Below are positions 38,344-48,478 of a stretch of DNA of 64,000 nucleotides, one piece after another. Source of the stretch: Synechococcus sp. C9. Lineage in GTDB: Bacteria > Cyanobacteriota > Cyanobacteriia > Gloeomargaritales > Gloeomargaritaceae. The notes beneath the pieces were generated by a model. It searched no databases. It saw only the letters and a list, made by a program, of their open reading frames with translations, and was not told where the DNA came from. The position numbers and the translations under genes were made by a program. The stretch spans positions 2,026,455-2,090,454 of the forward strand of contig NZ_JALAAD010000001.1 of NCBI RefSeq assembly GCF_022984075.1, given 5' to 3'. Position 1 is the stretch's first letter. Every line of letters begins with the position of its first letter.

Positions 38344-39138
38344 ATGTTTTTACAGGTGCGACAGTTGACGAAACATTTCCCGACTAAGCGGGGGACGTTG
38401 GTGGCGTTGGAGGATATTAATTTCTCGATGACCGCCGGGGAGTTTGTCTGTGCGGTGGGGGCTTCCGGTTCTGGTAAATCTACTCTCCTGCGGCAGATTG
38501 CGGGGTTGGATCAGCCGACCCGTGGGGGGGTGTGGATTGATGGACAGAGGGTGACGGGACCGGGGGCGGACCGGGGGATCGTCTTTCAGCATTACTCCCT
38601 GTACCCCTGGATGACGGTGCAGGAGAATGTGGAATTTGGGTTGAAATTGCACGGGATTCCCCCCCGGGTGCGGCGGGAACAGGCGCAGTACTACCTGGAG
38701 GTGGTGGGATTGACGGCGTTTGCCCAGGCGTTGCCCCGGCAGTTGTCTGGGGGGATGAAACAGCGGGTGGCGATTGCCCGGGCGTTGGCGGCGGAACCCC
38801 GGATTTTGTTGCTGGATGAACCGTTTGGGGCGTTGGATTTGCACACCCGGGAAACCATGCACGAATTTATGGTGCAACTGTGGCAGCGCACCCGTCTCAC
38901 GGTGTTTATGATCACCCACGATGTGGAGGAGGCGGTGTTTTTGGCGAATCGGATTTTGGCGTTGAGTGCTCACCCGGGGCGCATCTGTCGGGAGATGCAG
39001 GTGGAATTGCCGGATCGGAGTTTGGGGGTGATGGCAATCAAACGCCATCCGGCTTTTCATGACTACCGGGATGAATTGGTGCGGCTGTTGCGGCAACAGG
39101 GACGGGCGGATGCGCCTACCCCAGCGTTGGTGGCTTAG
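38344..39138 (+). CDS. ABC transporter ATPase (SsuB/NrtD/TauB type)
   Basis: 264 residues from ATG 38344, chosen because GGGAGG precedes it; an ATG at 38308 overlapping the permease stop is possible. Walker A GASGSGKSTLLRQIAG, signature LSGGMKQRVAIARAL, Walker B ILLLDEPFGALD, switch His in MITHDVEEA. Energises the importer. Confidence 0.93.
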   Translation: MFLQVRQLTKHFPTKRGTLVALEDINFSMTAGEFVCAVGASGSGKSTLLRQIAGLDQPTRGGVWIDGQRVTGPGADRGIVFQHYSLYPWMTVQENVEFGLKLHGIPPRVRREQAQYYLEVVGLTAFAQALPRQLSGGMKQRVAIARALAAEPRILLLDEPFGALDLHTRETMHEFMVQLWQRTRLTVFMITHDVEEAVFLANRILALSAHPGRICREMQVELPDRSLGVMAIKRHPAFHDYRDELVRLLRQQGRADAPTPALVA

Positions 39139-39155
39139 GGTAATCCTGCCAGGTT

Positions 39156-39342
39156 AGAAGTGTTGAATCCTGCAACAAAGGTTCGTAAATTTGGGGCAGG
39201 TAAAACGCTTTATGATGACAAATCTTTTCGTTATCAATGAGAATCTGGCTCTCAAATGGTAATGGTTTTCGTTGTCAGACTAGATGCACATTCTGGTGCA
39301 AACCCTCAAAATCTCCTCAAAATCTTAGGATTCGACACTTCT
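39156..39342. repeat. single MITE-like element between importer and allophanate hydrolase
   Basis: Terminal arms AGAAGTGTTGAATCCT (39156-39171) and AGGATTCGACACTTCT (39327-39342) are inverted with one mismatch. A second, imperfect palindrome lies near the centre (GTTATCAATGAGA ... TCTCAAATGGTAAT). No other copy found in the window. Confidence 0.5.
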
Positions 39343-39357
39343 GCTTCTAAGTAACTT

Positions 39358-40737
39358 ATGATCTCAAGCCTCGATTTGCCATCCTTGCGTCAGGCGTACA
39401 GCACGGGGCAGGTGACCCCGGTTGACGTTGTCGAAACGGTGTACGAACGGATTGAACGGTATGCTGACCCGGCGGTGTGGATTTATTTAGCACCTAAGGA
39501 GGAGAGTTTACGGCGGGCGCAGGCGTTGACCAAAACCGAACCGAGCCAGTTGCCCCTGTACGGTATTCCCTTTGCCATCAAGGACAATATCGATTGGGCG
39601 GGGGTGCCCACGACGGCGGGGTGTCCCAGTTTTGCCTATGTGCCCCAACAGTCGGCGACGGTGGTGAACCGGTTAATCTTCGCCGGGGCAATCCCCATCG
39701 GGAAAACCAATTTGGATCAGTTTGCGACGGGGTTGGTGGGCACCCGTTCTCCCTACGGCATTTGCCGCAATCCCTTTCACCCGGAGTACATTCCGGGGGG
39801 GTCGAGTTCCGGGTCGGCGGTGGCGGTGGCGGCGGGGCTGGTGAGTTTTAGTTTGGGGACGGATACGGCGGGTTCCGGGCGGGTGCCTGCGGCGTTTAAC
39901 CAGATTGTGGGCTTGAAACCCACCCGGGGTTATCTCAGTACCCAGGGGGTGGTGCCCGCCGTGCGGAGTCTGGATTGTGTGTCCATCTTTGCCCTCACCT
40001 GCCGGGATGTCCAGGCGATTCTCCGGGTAGCCGCTGGGTTTGACCCGCTTGACCCCTTTTCCCGGTCGCCCCAGTGGACGGAGCAACCGCCGGGTCTGCG
40101 GGTGGGGGTGCCGCCGAGGGAACAGTTGGAATTTTTTGGCAATGAGGCGGCGGCAAAGAATTACCAGCAGGCGTTGACCCGGTTGGCGGCGCTGGGGTGT
40201 ACTTTAGTTGAAATCAATCTAACGCCGTTTTTGACAGCGGGTGACTTGCTGTACGAGGGGGCGTGGTTAGCGGAGCGGACGGCGGCGGTGGGGGAATTTC
40301 TCCGCCAGACCCAAGCGGGGGTTGACCCGGTGGTGCGGCAAATTATCCTGGCGGGTGAGGCGATTTCCGGGGTGCGGGTGTTCCAGGATATGTACCGTTT
40401 GGCGGCGCTGAAACGGAAAACGGAAATGCAATGGGCGCAGATGGATATGCTGGTTCTGCCCACCACCGGGACGATTTACCGGGTAACAGAAGTGCTGGCT
40501 GAACCCATCGCCCTGAATCGCCATTTGGGACGGTACACCAACTTTGTCAATCTCCTCGACCTGTGTGCCTTGGCAGTACCGAGCGGCAGGCAACCCAACG
40601 GTCTCCCGACCGGCATCACCCTCATGGCTCCGGCGGGGCGGGATCAATGGCTGTGCTACTGGGGGCAACGGTATCAAGCGGCGTTGGGGGGAATGTTGGG
40701 AGCCACCGGGATTGCTTATGGGGAGGTGTCCCCATGA
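39358..40737 (+). CDS. atzF: allophanate hydrolase, amidase domain (AtzF-like)
   Basis: 459 residues, an amidase-signature enzyme. The Lys-cisSer-Ser triad sits in AIKDNID (Lys), GGSSSGSAVAVAAG and LGTDTAGSGRVPA (nucleophile Ser). It hydrolyses allophanate, the deaminated product of carboxyguanidine, toward ammonia and CO2. Fused AtzF/DUR-type enzymes are about 600 residues; here the C-terminal domain is a separate gene overlapping by ATGA. No strong ribosome site is seen before the ATG. The gene lies divergently from the carboxylase but completes the same pathway. Confidence 0.92.
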   Translation: MISSLDLPSLRQAYSTGQVTPVDVVETVYERIERYADPAVWIYLAPKEESLRRAQALTKTEPSQLPLYGIPFAIKDNIDWAGVPTTAGCPSFAYVPQQSATVVNRLIFAGAIPIGKTNLDQFATGLVGTRSPYGICRNPFHPEYIPGGSSSGSAVAVAAGLVSFSLGTDTAGSGRVPAAFNQIVGLKPTRGYLSTQGVVPAVRSLDCVSIFALTCRDVQAILRVAAGFDPLDPFSRSPQWTEQPPGLRVGVPPREQLEFFGNEAAAKNYQQALTRLAALGCTLVEINLTPFLTAGDLLYEGAWLAERTAAVGEFLRQTQAGVDPVVRQIILAGEAISGVRVFQDMYRLAALKRKTEMQWAQMDMLVLPTTGTIYRVTEVLAEPIALNRHLGRYTNFVNLLDLCALAVPSGRQPNGLPTGITLMAPAGRDQWLCYWGQRYQAALGGMLGATGIAYGEVSP

Positions 40738-41180
40738 CCGAACCCTACCGCTTGGCGGTCGTCGGTGCCCATTTGACCGGACAACCCCTGAACTATCAAC
40801 TCCAGGAATTACAGGCTCGGTGCCTGCGTACCTGTACCACCGCACCCCTCTATCGTCTGTACGCCCTTTTTGGGGGGGAAATACCCAAACCCGGTCTGGT
40901 GCGCCAAAGGGCAGGGCAACCGGGCTATGCCATTGAGGTGGAAGTCTGGGCTTTGTCGGCTGGTGGTTTTGGGCACTTTGTGGCGCAAATTCCCTCGCCC
41001 CTGGGGATTGGCACGCTCATTTTAGAGGACGGGGAAACGGTCAAGGGCTTTGTGTGTGAGTCGTTTGCGGTGGCGGATGCCCTGGATATTTCCCACTACG
41101 GCGGTTGGCGGGCGTATCTGGCGGCGCAGGCGAGAAAAAATTCCTCAGAACCCCTAGACAAATCCAGAGATTCAGTCTAA
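40734..41180 (+). CDS. allophanate hydrolase C-terminal domain as separate protein
   Basis: 148 residues, matching the AH_C part of allophanate hydrolase (gamma-glutamylcyclotransferase-like fold): MTEPYRLAVVGAHLTGQPLNYQLQ, VEVWALSAGGFGHFVAQIPSPLGIGTL and VKGFVCESFAVADALDISHYGGWRAY. The start overlaps the amidase stop (ATGA). In fused enzymes this part handles the N-carboxycarbamate intermediate; probably it acts with the amidase as a two-subunit enzyme. Confidence 0.88.
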   Translation: MTEPYRLAVVGAHLTGQPLNYQLQELQARCLRTCTTAPLYRLYALFGGEIPKPGLVRQRAGQPGYAIEVEVWALSAGGFGHFVAQIPSPLGIGTLILEDGETVKGFVCESFAVADALDISHYGGWRAYLAAQARKNSSEPLDKSRDSV

Positions 41181-41384
41181 GATTTTAGATCGTGTCGCTA
41201 ATCCACTGACCCGGTTGACCCTGGAACAGTGGGGGATACTGCATCCCTTAGTCATGTGCGGGGGATGTAAGTCTCGGGGCGATCAAACTAGAGCTTGGTG
41301 CGGTGCAGAGGTTCGGCAGTCTCGGGTTTTCCGCTGGGAAATGCGGTCGAGCCTGTGGCGTTTATTTCGTTGTGGAGGCCAGTC
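41181..41384 (+). promoter_or_regulatory. leader and promoter region of the ribosomal protein operon
   Basis: 204 bp without an ORF of its own. It contains GGAGG about 7 nt before the rplC GTG start. Stem-rich stretches between 41255 and 41360 may form an autoregulatory leader, but I cannot identify a known one. Confidence 0.35.
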
Positions 41385-42026
41385 GTGGCATTGGGAATCC
41401 TGGGAACCAAGTTGGGCATGACCCAGCTTTTTGATGAAACGGGCAAGGCGGTGCCGGTGACGGTGGTGCAGGCGGGGCCCTGTACGGTGACGCAGTTGAA
41501 AACCACAGCCACGGATGGCTACGATGCGGTGCAACTGGGGTTTGGGGTGACCCGGGAAAAGACCTTGAGCAAGCCGGAGCGGGGACATTTACAAAAGGCG
41601 AACGCCCCGTGGGTCAAGCATCTGCGGGAATACCGGTTGGACAATCCCAGCCAGTACCAGGTGGGTCAGCAGATCACGGTGGAATTATTCCAGCCGGGGC
41701 AACGGGTGGACGTGGTGGGCACCAGCATTGGGCGGGGCTTTGCCGGGTATCAACGGCGGCACCATTTTGGGCGGGGGCCGATGGCGCACGGTTCCAAAAA
41801 TCACTGCCAGCCCGGTTCGATTGGGGCGGGTACCACCCCGGGGCGGGTCTATCCGGGGAAACGCATGGCGGGACAGATGGGCAACCAGCGGGTGACAATC
41901 AAAGATTTGCGCGTCTTTAAGATTGACCCGGAGCGTCATCTGATCCTGATTCGGGGGTCGGTGCCGGGGAAACCGGGTGCCTTGGTGAGTGTCACCCCCG
42001 CCAAACTTGTGGGCGCAAAGGGGTAA
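41385..42026 (+). CDS. rplC: 50S ribosomal protein L3
   Basis: 213 residues. Start is a GTG at 41385 ([14 protein letters not shown]), preceded by GGAGG; the longer frame upstream is leader sequence. L3 signatures include [18 protein letters not shown] and [17 protein letters not shown], the latter the peptidyl-transferase-centre loop. First visible gene of the S10-type operon; rpsJ (S10) is not beside it, as is usual in cyanobacteria. Confidence 0.97.
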   Translation: MALGILGTKLGMTQLFDETGKAVPVTVVQAGPCTVTQLKTTATDGYDAVQLGFGVTREKTLSKPERGHLQKANAPWVKHLREYRLDNPSQYQVGQQITVELFQPGQRVDVVGTSIGRGFAGYQRRHHFGRGPMAHGSKNHCQPGSIGAGTTPGRVYPGKRMAGQMGNQRVTIKDLRVFKIDPERHLILIRGSVPGKPGALVSVTPAKLVGAKG

Positions 42027-42029
42027 ATC

Positions 42030-42680
42030 ATGGTGGCATTAGCGGTCAAAAATTGGCAAGGGGAAACCAGCGGCGAAGCGCCCTTGGAACTGCGGGTGGC
42101 GAAACCGGAAACGGCGAACCACATCCTGCATCGGGCGGTGGTGCGGCAGTTAGCCCATGCCCGGCAAGGGACAGCCTGTACCAAAACCCGCTCGGAGGTC
42201 AGCGGGGGTGGACGCAAACCCTGGCGACAAAAGGGCACGGGGCGGGCACGGGCGGGTTCCAATCGGTCGCCTTTGTGGCGGGGTGGGGGGGTGATTTTTG
42301 GTCCCAAACCCCGGGATTACGAGTTGAAAATGAACCGGAAAGAACGCCGGTTGGCCCTGCGCACCGCCTTGATGAACCGGGCCGAGCAAACCATTGTGGT
42401 GGAAGAATTTACGGAGCAATTGCCCCGCCCCAAAACCAAGGAGATGGTACAAGCCCTGAGCCGGTGGGGGGCTGACCCGGAAGCCAAAATTCTGTTGATC
42501 GTGCCGGAGATTACGGAAACCCTGGGGTTATCGGTGCGGAATTTGCCCCGGTTGACCCTATTGCGGGCGGATCAATTAAATGTGTGGGACATTCTCCATG
42601 CGGACACTCTGGTGGTGACGGTGGGGGCTTTGCAAAAAATTCAGGAGGTGTACGGGGATGGGTCGGATCACCACGCTTAA
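42030..42680 (+). CDS. rplD: 50S ribosomal protein L4
   Basis: 216 residues; 3 bp after rplC. The exit-tunnel loop is [31 protein letters not shown]. It overlaps rplW by 23 bp. L4 is in some bacteria an autoregulator of the operon. Confidence 0.97.
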   Translation: MVALAVKNWQGETSGEAPLELRVAKPETANHILHRAVVRQLAHARQGTACTKTRSEVSGGGRKPWRQKGTGRARAGSNRSPLWRGGGVIFGPKPRDYELKMNRKERRLALRTALMNRAEQTIVVEEFTEQLPRPKTKEMVQALSRWGADPEAKILLIVPEITETLGLSVRNLPRLTLLRADQLNVWDILHADTLVVTVGALQKIQEVYGDGSDHHA

Positions 42681-42984
42681 ACCCCGCCAGGATGACCCCC
42701 GTCGGTTGGTGGACTGCATTATCCGCCCCTTGGTGACGGAGAAGGCGACCCGGTTGTTGGAACAAAACCAGTACACGTTTGCGGTGCGTCCCCAAGCCAC
42801 CAAGCCGGAGATCAAGGCGGCGATTGAACTGCTGTTTGACGTGAAGGTGGTGGCGGTGAATACCCTGCACCCGGCGGAGCGCCGGAAACGGGTGGGGCGG
42901 TTTGCGGGGCAAAAACCCCACTACAAGAAGGCCATGGTGACCCTGGCCGCGGGTGACAAAATTGTGCTATTCCCGGAGGTGTAG
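42658..42984 (+). CDS. rplW: 50S ribosomal protein L23
   Basis: 108 residues. A GGAGGT site precedes the ATG inside the rplD end. Signature [22 protein letters not shown] and [17 protein letters not shown]23 lies at the exit-tunnel mouth and docks trigger factor and SRP. Confidence 0.97.
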   Translation: MGRITTLKPRQDDPRRLVDCIIRPLVTEKATRLLEQNQYTFAVRPQATKPEIKAAIELLFDVKVVAVNTLHPAERRKRVGRFAGQKPHYKKAMVTLAAGDKIVLFPEV

Positions 42985-42993
42985 GAGCGACCT

Positions 42994-43830
42994 ATGGCTT
43001 TACGTATTTATCGTCCGTTAACGCCAGGCACCCGGGAACGCTCGGTTGCAGATTTTGCGGAAATTACCAAAACCAAACCGGAAAAATCCCTGGTCACCCA
43101 CCACCATTCCCCCAAGGGGCGCAACAACCGGGGGGTGATCACCACTCGCCATCGGGGCGGCGGCCACAAGCAGTTGTACCGGCTCGTGGATTTTCGGCGG
43201 GACAAACGGGGGATTCCGGCCAAAGTGGCGGCGATTGAGTACGACCCCAACCGCAACGCCCGTTTAGCCCTACTCCATTACCGGGATGGGGAAAAACGCT
43301 ACATTTTGCATCCCCGCAAGCTGGCGGTGGGAGCGACGGTGATTGCTGGCCCGGATGCCCCGATTGAGATTGGCAATGCCCTGCCCCTGAGCAACATCCC
43401 TTTGGGGACGGAGGTGCATAACGTGGAATTGGTGCCCGGTAAGGGGGGGCAGATGGTGCGTTCAGCGGGTGCCAGTGCCCAGGTGGTGGCCAAGGAGGGG
43501 GATTTTGTCGCCCTGAAATTGCCCTCTGGGGAGGTGCGCCTGTTCCGGCGGGAAGGCTATGCCACCATCGGGCAGGTGGGGAATGTGGAACACAACAACA
43601 TCACCCTGGGGAAAGCGGGGCGCAAACGCTGGCTGGGTCGTCGTCCCGAGGTGCGTGGTTCGGTGATGAACCCGGTGGATCACCCCCACGGGGGCGGGGA
43701 AGGGCGGGCACCCATTGGCCGCAGTGGCCCGGTCACCCCCTGGGGCAAACCGGCCTTGGGGCAGAAAACCCGCAAGCGCCATAAACCCAGCGATAAATTG
43801 ATTATCCGTCGTCGGAAAGGGAGGAACTAG
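42994..43830 (+). CDS. rplB: 50S ribosomal protein L2
   Basis: 278 residues. The conserved end [23 protein letters not shown] holds the invariant peptidyl-transferase histidine region. 9 bp after rplW; 2 bp before rpsS. Confidence 0.98.
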   Translation: MALRIYRPLTPGTRERSVADFAEITKTKPEKSLVTHHHSPKGRNNRGVITTRHRGGGHKQLYRLVDFRRDKRGIPAKVAAIEYDPNRNARLALLHYRDGEKRYILHPRKLAVGATVIAGPDAPIEIGNALPLSNIPLGTEVHNVELVPGKGGQMVRSAGASAQVVAKEGDFVALKLPSGEVRLFRREGYATIGQVGNVEHNNITLGKAGRKRWLGRRPEVRGSVMNPVDHPHGGGEGRAPIGRSGPVTPWGKPALGQKTRKRHKPSDKLIIRRRKGRN

Positions 43831-43832
43831 CC

Positions 43833-44111
43833 ATGCCCCGGTCATTGAAAAAAGGGCCGTTTGTGGCCGACCACCTGCTCACCAAAATTGAAAAGCTGAA
43901 CGAGCGCAATGAGAAGCAGGTGATCAAAACCTGGTCCCGGGCATCCACGATTGTGCCGGAGATGATCGGGCATACCATTGCGGTCTATAACGGCAAACAG
44001 CACGTCCCCGTGTACGTCACCGACCAGATGGTGGGGCATAAATTGGGGGAATTTGCCCCGACCCGCACCTTCAAGGGGCACACCAAAAGTGACAAGAAAG
44101 CCAAACGCTAG
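43833..44111 (+). CDS. rpsS: 30S ribosomal protein S19
   Basis: 92 residues. [16 protein letters not shown] and [22 protein letters not shown] are typical. It binds the 30S head together with S13. Confidence 0.98.
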   Translation: MPRSLKKGPFVADHLLTKIEKLNERNEKQVIKTWSRASTIVPEMIGHTIAVYNGKQHVPVYVTDQMVGHKLGEFAPTRTFKGHTKSDKKAKR

Positions 44112-44120
44112 GAGGAGGAC

Positions 44121-44498
44121 ATGGTGATTGCCACGGAAGGCCCGGAAGTGCGTGCTGTATTGCGTTTTACCCGTTTAGCGCCCAACAAGGTGCGGCGGGT
44201 GTTGGATCAGATTCGGGGGCGTACGTACCGGGAAGCCCTGATGATCCTGGAATTTATGCCCTACCGTCCCTGTGGGCCCGTGATGCAGCTTTTGCGGTCG
44301 GCGGCGGCCAATGCGGAGCACAATAACGGTTTGAACCGCGCCAAGCTGGTGATTACCGAAGCGAAGGCCGATGGGGGACCGGTGCTCAAGCGCTTTCAAC
44401 CCCGGGCCCGGGGGCAAGCCTACCGGATTCACAAACCTACTTGTCACATCACCATTGCCGTGCGGGAACGGGCGGACAACCAAGGGGAGGCTGAATAA
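44121..44498 (+). CDS. rplV: 50S ribosomal protein L22
   Basis: 125 residues. The tunnel loop is near [32 protein letters not shown] precedes the ATG. Confidence 0.97.
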   Translation: MVIATEGPEVRAVLRFTRLAPNKVRRVLDQIRGRTYREALMILEFMPYRPCGPVMQLLRSAAANAEHNNGLNRAKLVITEAKADGGPVLKRFQPRARGQAYRIHKPTCHITIAVRERADNQGEAE

Positions 44499-44500
44499 TC

Positions 44501-45235
44501 ATGGGACAAAAAACACATCCGGTGGGATTTCGGTTGGGGATTACCCGGGAGCACCAGTCCCGTTGGTTTGCCCCCCACCGCCAGTACCCGGAACTCCTGC
44601 AGGAAGACCAAAAAATCCGCCAGTTCATCATGAAAAAGCTGGGGAAAGCCGCCATTGCCCGGGTGCAAATCCAGCGCAAGGCCGACCAAATTGAATTGGC
44701 GGTGCATACAGGTCGCCCGGGGGTGGTGGTGGGTCAGCGGGGTGCGGGGATTGAAGCCCTCCGCAAGGACGTGGAAAAACTCCTGGGGCGGCAACAGGTG
44801 AAAATCCGGGTGGTGGAAATCAACAAGGTGGATGCGGAAGCTCCCCTGCTGGCGGATTACATTGTGGAGCAGTTGGAAAAGCGGGTGGCCTTCCGGCGGG
44901 CGGTGAAACAGGCGATCCAGCGGGCCCAACGGGCGGAGGTACAGGGGATCAAGATCATGGTGGCCGGACGGCTGAACGGGGCGGAAATCGCCCGCAGTGA
45001 ATGGGTGCGGGAAGGGCGGGTGCCCCTACAAACCCTGCGTGCTGATATTGACTTTGCCCAGCGCACCGCCAAAACCATCTACGGCATCCTGGGGGTGAAG
45101 GTGTGGGTGTTTCGCGGGGAAGTGGTGCCCGGTGTGCCGGAAGCCCCGGCCGTCCGCACGGGTAAACCCAACGCCCGTCCCCCCCGCCGCCGGCAACAGT
45201 TTGAAGACCGTTCCACCGCCGAGGTACAGGAGTAG
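44501..45235 (+). CDS. rpsC: 30S ribosomal protein S3
   Basis: 244 residues. KH-domain segment [25 protein letters not shown] and C-terminal [14 protein letters not shown]. mRNA entry-tunnel protein; the C-terminal tail is basic and Pro/Arg-rich. Confidence 0.98.
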   Translation: MGQKTHPVGFRLGITREHQSRWFAPHRQYPELLQEDQKIRQFIMKKLGKAAIARVQIQRKADQIELAVHTGRPGVVVGQRGAGIEALRKDVEKLLGRQQVKIRVVEINKVDAEAPLLADYIVEQLEKRVAFRRAVKQAIQRAQRAEVQGIKIMVAGRLNGAEIARSEWVREGRVPLQTLRADIDFAQRTAKTIYGILGVKVWVFRGEVVPGVPEAPAVRTGKPNARPPRRRQQFEDRSTAEVQE

Positions 45236-45241
45236 GAGATT

Positions 45242-45691
45242 ATGCTTAGCCCAAAACGTACCAAATTTCGCAAACAACAACGGGGCAACCGCCGGGGAGC
45301 CGCCAGCCGGGGGAATACGATTGTGTTCGGGGACTACGGACTGCAAGCCCAAGCCCCTGCCTGGATTACGGCGCGCCAGATCGAAGCCTGCCGTCGTGCC
45401 ATGAACCGGTGCATCAAGCGGGTCGGGAAAATTTGGATTCGCATTTTTCCCGACAAACCCGTGACCCTGCGCCCGGCGGAAACCCGCATGGGTTCGGGGA
45501 AAGGCTCCCCGGAATTTTGGGTGGCGGTGGTCAAACCCGGCACCATCCTCTTTGAAATGGGCAACGGTGTCCCGGAGAGTGTAGCCCGGGAGGCCATGCG
45601 GTTAGCCGCCTACAAACTGCCCATCAAAACCAAATTTATTAGTCGCACGCAAGAGGAGGTGCCCAGCGATGGCATTCCCCAAAATGTCTGA
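45242..45691 (+). CDS. rplP: 50S ribosomal protein L16
   Basis: 149 residues. [15 protein letters not shown] and [19 protein letters not shown] are diagnostic. It overlaps rpmC by 23 bp. Confidence 0.98.
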   Translation: MLSPKRTKFRKQQRGNRRGAASRGNTIVFGDYGLQAQAPAWITARQIEACRRAMNRCIKRVGKIWIRIFPDKPVTLRPAETRMGSGKGSPEFWVAVVKPGTILFEMGNGVPESVAREAMRLAAYKLPIKTKFISRTQEEVPSDGIPQNV

Positions 45692-45878
45692 TATCCAAGC
45701 CCTGGACGACACCCGGTTGGCTGAGGAAATCCTGGCGGTCAAAAAGGAACTCTTCCAACTGCGGTTTCGCCAAGCCACCCGCCAGCCGGTGAAAGCCCAT
45801 GAATTTCGCCATGCCCGACATAAGCTGGCGCAGTTACTCACCCTAGAACACCAACGGAGGCAACATCATGGCGGTTAA
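45669..45878 (+). CDS. rpmC: 50S ribosomal protein L29
   Basis: 69 residues. [20 protein letters not shown] is typical. GAGGAGG precedes the ATG at 45669, which supports this start over the Met six codons on. It overlaps rpsQ by 11 bp. Confidence 0.94.
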   Translation: MAFPKMSDIQALDDTRLAEEILAVKKELFQLRFRQATRQPVKAHEFRHARHKLAQLLTLEHQRRQHHGG

Positions 45879-46125
45879 ACAATTGGTGGGGGTGGTGGTC
45901 AGCAACAAGATGGACAAAACCGTGGTGGTAGCCGTGGAAAACCGGGTGGCTCACCCCCGCTACGGCAAAATCGTGGTGCGTACCAAGAAATACAAAGCCC
46001 ACGACGAAGCCAACCGTTGCCAAGAGGGGGATCGGGTGCGGATTCAAGAAACCCGCCCCTTGAGCCGTACCAAGCGGTGGCAGGTGATTGACATTCTCAG
46101 TACCACAGCCGGAGACACCCCATGA
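45868..46125 (+). CDS. rpsQ: 30S ribosomal protein S17
   Basis: 85 residues. [20 protein letters not shown] and [21 protein letters not shown] are S17 motifs. ATGA overlap with rplN. Confidence 0.97.
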   Translation: MAVKQLVGVVVSNKMDKTVVVAVENRVAHPRYGKIVVRTKKYKAHDEANRCQEGDRVRIQETRPLSRTKRWQVIDILSTTAGDTP

Positions 46126-46523
46126 TCCAACCCCAGACCTATTTGAATGTGGCCGACAACAGCGGTGCCCGCCGGATCATGTGCATCCGGGTGCTGGGTT
46201 CTACTGTGGGCAGTAAGGGTTTAACCAAGGGCGGTGGGAGCAAAGTCACGGCGGGGATCGGCGATGTGATTGTGGCCGTGGTCAAGGATGCTGCCCCCAA
46301 TATGCCCGTGAAAAAATCCGAGGTGGTGCGGGCGGTGGTCGTTCGTACCCGCAAAAACCTGCGCCGGGACAGTGGCATGAGCATCCGGTTTGACGACAAT
46401 GCCGCCGTGATTATCAACAAGGACGGCAACCCCCGGGGCACCCGGGTCTTTGGCCCGGTGGCGCGGGAACTGCGGGACCGCAACTTTACCAAAATCGTTT
46501 CCTTGGCACCGGAGGTCTTGTAA
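46122..46523 (+). CDS. rplN: 50S ribosomal protein L14
   Basis: 133 residues, about 11 longer than the usual 122. Core [17 protein letters not shown] and [26 protein letters not shown]. An extra stretch near [17 protein letters not shown] partly explains the length. Confidence 0.97.
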   Translation: MIQPQTYLNVADNSGARRIMCIRVLGSTVGSKGLTKGGGSKVTAGIGDVIVAVVKDAAPNMPVKKSEVVRAVVVRTRKNLRRDSGMSIRFDDNAAVIINKDGNPRGTRVFGPVARELRDRNFTKIVSLAPEVL

Positions 46524-46948
46524 TGGTACGGCGTTTGCAACCGGGGTTGGTGAAAAAGCTGACCAAACAGGCGGGGATTCGCCCCCACCGCAACGGCCTG
46601 CGCTACAAAATGCACGTCCGCCAAGGGGACACGGTGCAGGTGATCAGCGGGGACGACAAGGGCAAAGTCGGGGAAGTGTTGCGGGTCTTGCCGGAAACCA
46701 GCCAGGTGATCGTGGCGGGGGTGAACATTCGCACCAAGCACGTTAAGCCCCAACGGGAGGGGGAAAAGGGGCAAATTGTCCGGGCGGAAGCCCCCCTCCA
46801 CAGCAGTAAGGTGATGCTCTATTCCAAAGAGAAAGATGTCGCCAGCCGGGTTTGCCACACCTACACGGAGGACGGGCGCAAGGTGCGGATGCTGAAGAAA
46901 ACCGGCGAACTGTTACTGCCGAAACCGACCAAGAAGAAGGGGAACTAG
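46523..46948 (+). CDS. rplX: 50S ribosomal protein L24
   Basis: 141 residues, longer than the bacterial ~105. KOW motif [22 protein letters not shown]. Shares one base with the rplN stop. The C-terminal extension is Lys-rich. Confidence 0.96.
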   Translation: MVRRLQPGLVKKLTKQAGIRPHRNGLRYKMHVRQGDTVQVISGDDKGKVGEVLRVLPETSQVIVAGVNIRTKHVKPQREGEKGQIVRAEAPLHSSKVMLYSKEKDVASRVCHTYTEDGRKVRMLKKTGELLLPKPTKKKGN

Positions 46949-46949
46949 C

Positions 46950-47495
46950 ATGGCACAACGATTGAAATCCCAATACCAGGAAACCATCATCCCCCGCCTG
47001 ATGCAGGAGTTTGGCTACACCAATGTGCATCAGGTGCCCAAATTGGTGAAAGTCACCGTCAACCGGGGCTTGGGAGAAGCCGCCCAAAACGCCAAAGCCC
47101 TGGAATCCTCCCTCCAGGAGATCACCCTGATCACCGGGCAAAAGGCGGTGGTCACCCGGGCGAAAAAGGCCATCGCGGGGTTCAAAATCCGCCAGGGGAT
47201 GCCGGTGGGGATGATGGTGACCCTGAGGGGCGACCGGATGTACAGCTTTTTGGAGCGGTTGATCCATCTGGCCTTGCCCCGGATTCGGGACTTTCGGGGG
47301 ATCAACCCCAAGGGCTTTGACGGGCGGGGGAATTACAGTTTGGGGCTAAAAGAGCAGTTGATTTTTCCAGAGATCGAATATGACAAAATTGACAAAATTC
47401 GGGGCATGGACATTGCCATCATCACCACCGCCCGCACCGACCGGGAGGGGTTGGCCCTGCTCAAAGCCCTCGGGATGCCGTTTCGGGAGAACTAA
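46950..47495 (+). CDS. rplE: 50S ribosomal protein L5
   Basis: 181 residues. [23 protein letters not shown] and [21 protein letters not shown] are typical. 5S rRNA-binding protein. Confidence 0.98.
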   Translation: MAQRLKSQYQETIIPRLMQEFGYTNVHQVPKLVKVTVNRGLGEAAQNAKALESSLQEITLITGQKAVVTRAKKAIAGFKIRQGMPVGMMVTLRGDRMYSFLERLIHLALPRIRDFRGINPKGFDGRGNYSLGLKEQLIFPEIEYDKIDKIRGMDIAIITTARTDREGLALLKALGMPFREN

Positions 47496-47497
47496 CG

Positions 47498-47896
47498 ATG
47501 GTTAACGACACCATTGCCGATATGCTCACCCGGATTCGCAACGCCGGTTTGGCGCACCACCAGACCACCCAGGTGCCCGCCACCCGCATGACCCGCAGTA
47601 TCGCCCAGGTGCTGAAGTCCGAGGGCTTTATCCAGGACTTCCGGGAGGAGGGGGAAGGGGTACGCAAGGTGCTGGTGATCACCCTCAAGTACAGTGGCCG
47701 CCAACGCCAGCCGGTGATTCGCACCCTACGGCGGGTCAGCCGTCCAGGTCTGCGGGTTTATGCCAACCACCGGGAACTGCCCAAGGTACTGGGGGGGATT
47801 GGCATTGCCGTCATTTCCACCTCCCGGGGGATCATGACCGACCGGGAAGCCCGCAAAAACGGCATCGGTGGGGAAGTTCTTTGTTATGTTTGGTAG
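47498..47896 (+). CDS. rpsH: 30S ribosomal protein S8
   Basis: 132 residues. [21 protein letters not shown] and the C-terminal [14 protein letters not shown]. It regulates the spc operon in E. coli. The end overlaps no other start. Confidence 0.98.
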   Translation: MVNDTIADMLTRIRNAGLAHHQTTQVPATRMTRSIAQVLKSEGFIQDFREEGEGVRKVLVITLKYSGRQRQPVIRTLRRVSRPGLRVYANHRELPKVLGGIGIAVISTSRGIMTDREARKNGIGGEVLCYVW

Positions 47897-47904
47897 GAGC
47901 CGCC

Positions 47905-48474
47905 ATGTCCCGGATTGGTAAACGACCGATTCCTTTGCCCGCCAAGGTCACCGTCGCCCTCGATGGCCAGCGGGTACGGGTCAAAGGCCCCAAAGGGGAA
48001 CTCCAGCGGGAATTTCCCCCAGGGGTGGTGATCCAACAACAGGAGAACGTTCTGCTGGTCACCCGGGCGGATGACTCCCGCCAAAGTCGCCAGTTGCACG
48101 GCCTGTGCCGCACCCTGATGGCCAACATGGTCGAGGGGGTGGCCAAGGAATTTGAGCGCAAACTGGAAATCCAGGGGGTGGGCTATCGGGCGCAGATGTC
48201 CGGTACCAAATTAGTCCTCACCGTGGGCTACAGCCATCCGGTAGAGTTTACCCCGCCCCCCGGCATCACCTTCAGCATCGAAGATGCCACCGGCAAAAGC
48301 GTCAACCAGGGCACCATCGTCGTGGTGCGGGGCATTGACAAGGAGCAGGTGGGCAATTTAGCCGCCCAGATTCGCTTTGTGCGTCCGCCGGAACCCTACA
48401 AGGGCAAAGGGATTCGCTACCTGGGCGAAGCGGTGCGGCGCAAGGAAGGCAAAACCACTGGTAAGAAGAAGTAA
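47905..48474 (+). CDS. rplF: 50S ribosomal protein L6
   Basis: 189 residues from the ATG at 47905 ([15 protein letters not shown]) behind TAGGAG; a longer frame from 47881 overlaps rpsH and is rejected. Signature [17 protein letters not shown]. Confidence 0.98.
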   Translation: MSRIGKRPIPLPAKVTVALDGQRVRVKGPKGELQREFPPGVVIQQQENVLLVTRADDSRQSRQLHGLCRTLMANMVEGVAKEFERKLEIQGVGYRAQMSGTKLVLTVGYSHPVEFTPPPGITFSIEDATGKSVNQGTIVVVRGIDKEQVGNLAAQIRFVRPPEPYKGKGIRYLGEAVRRKEGKTTGKKK

Positions 48475-48478
48475 CACC

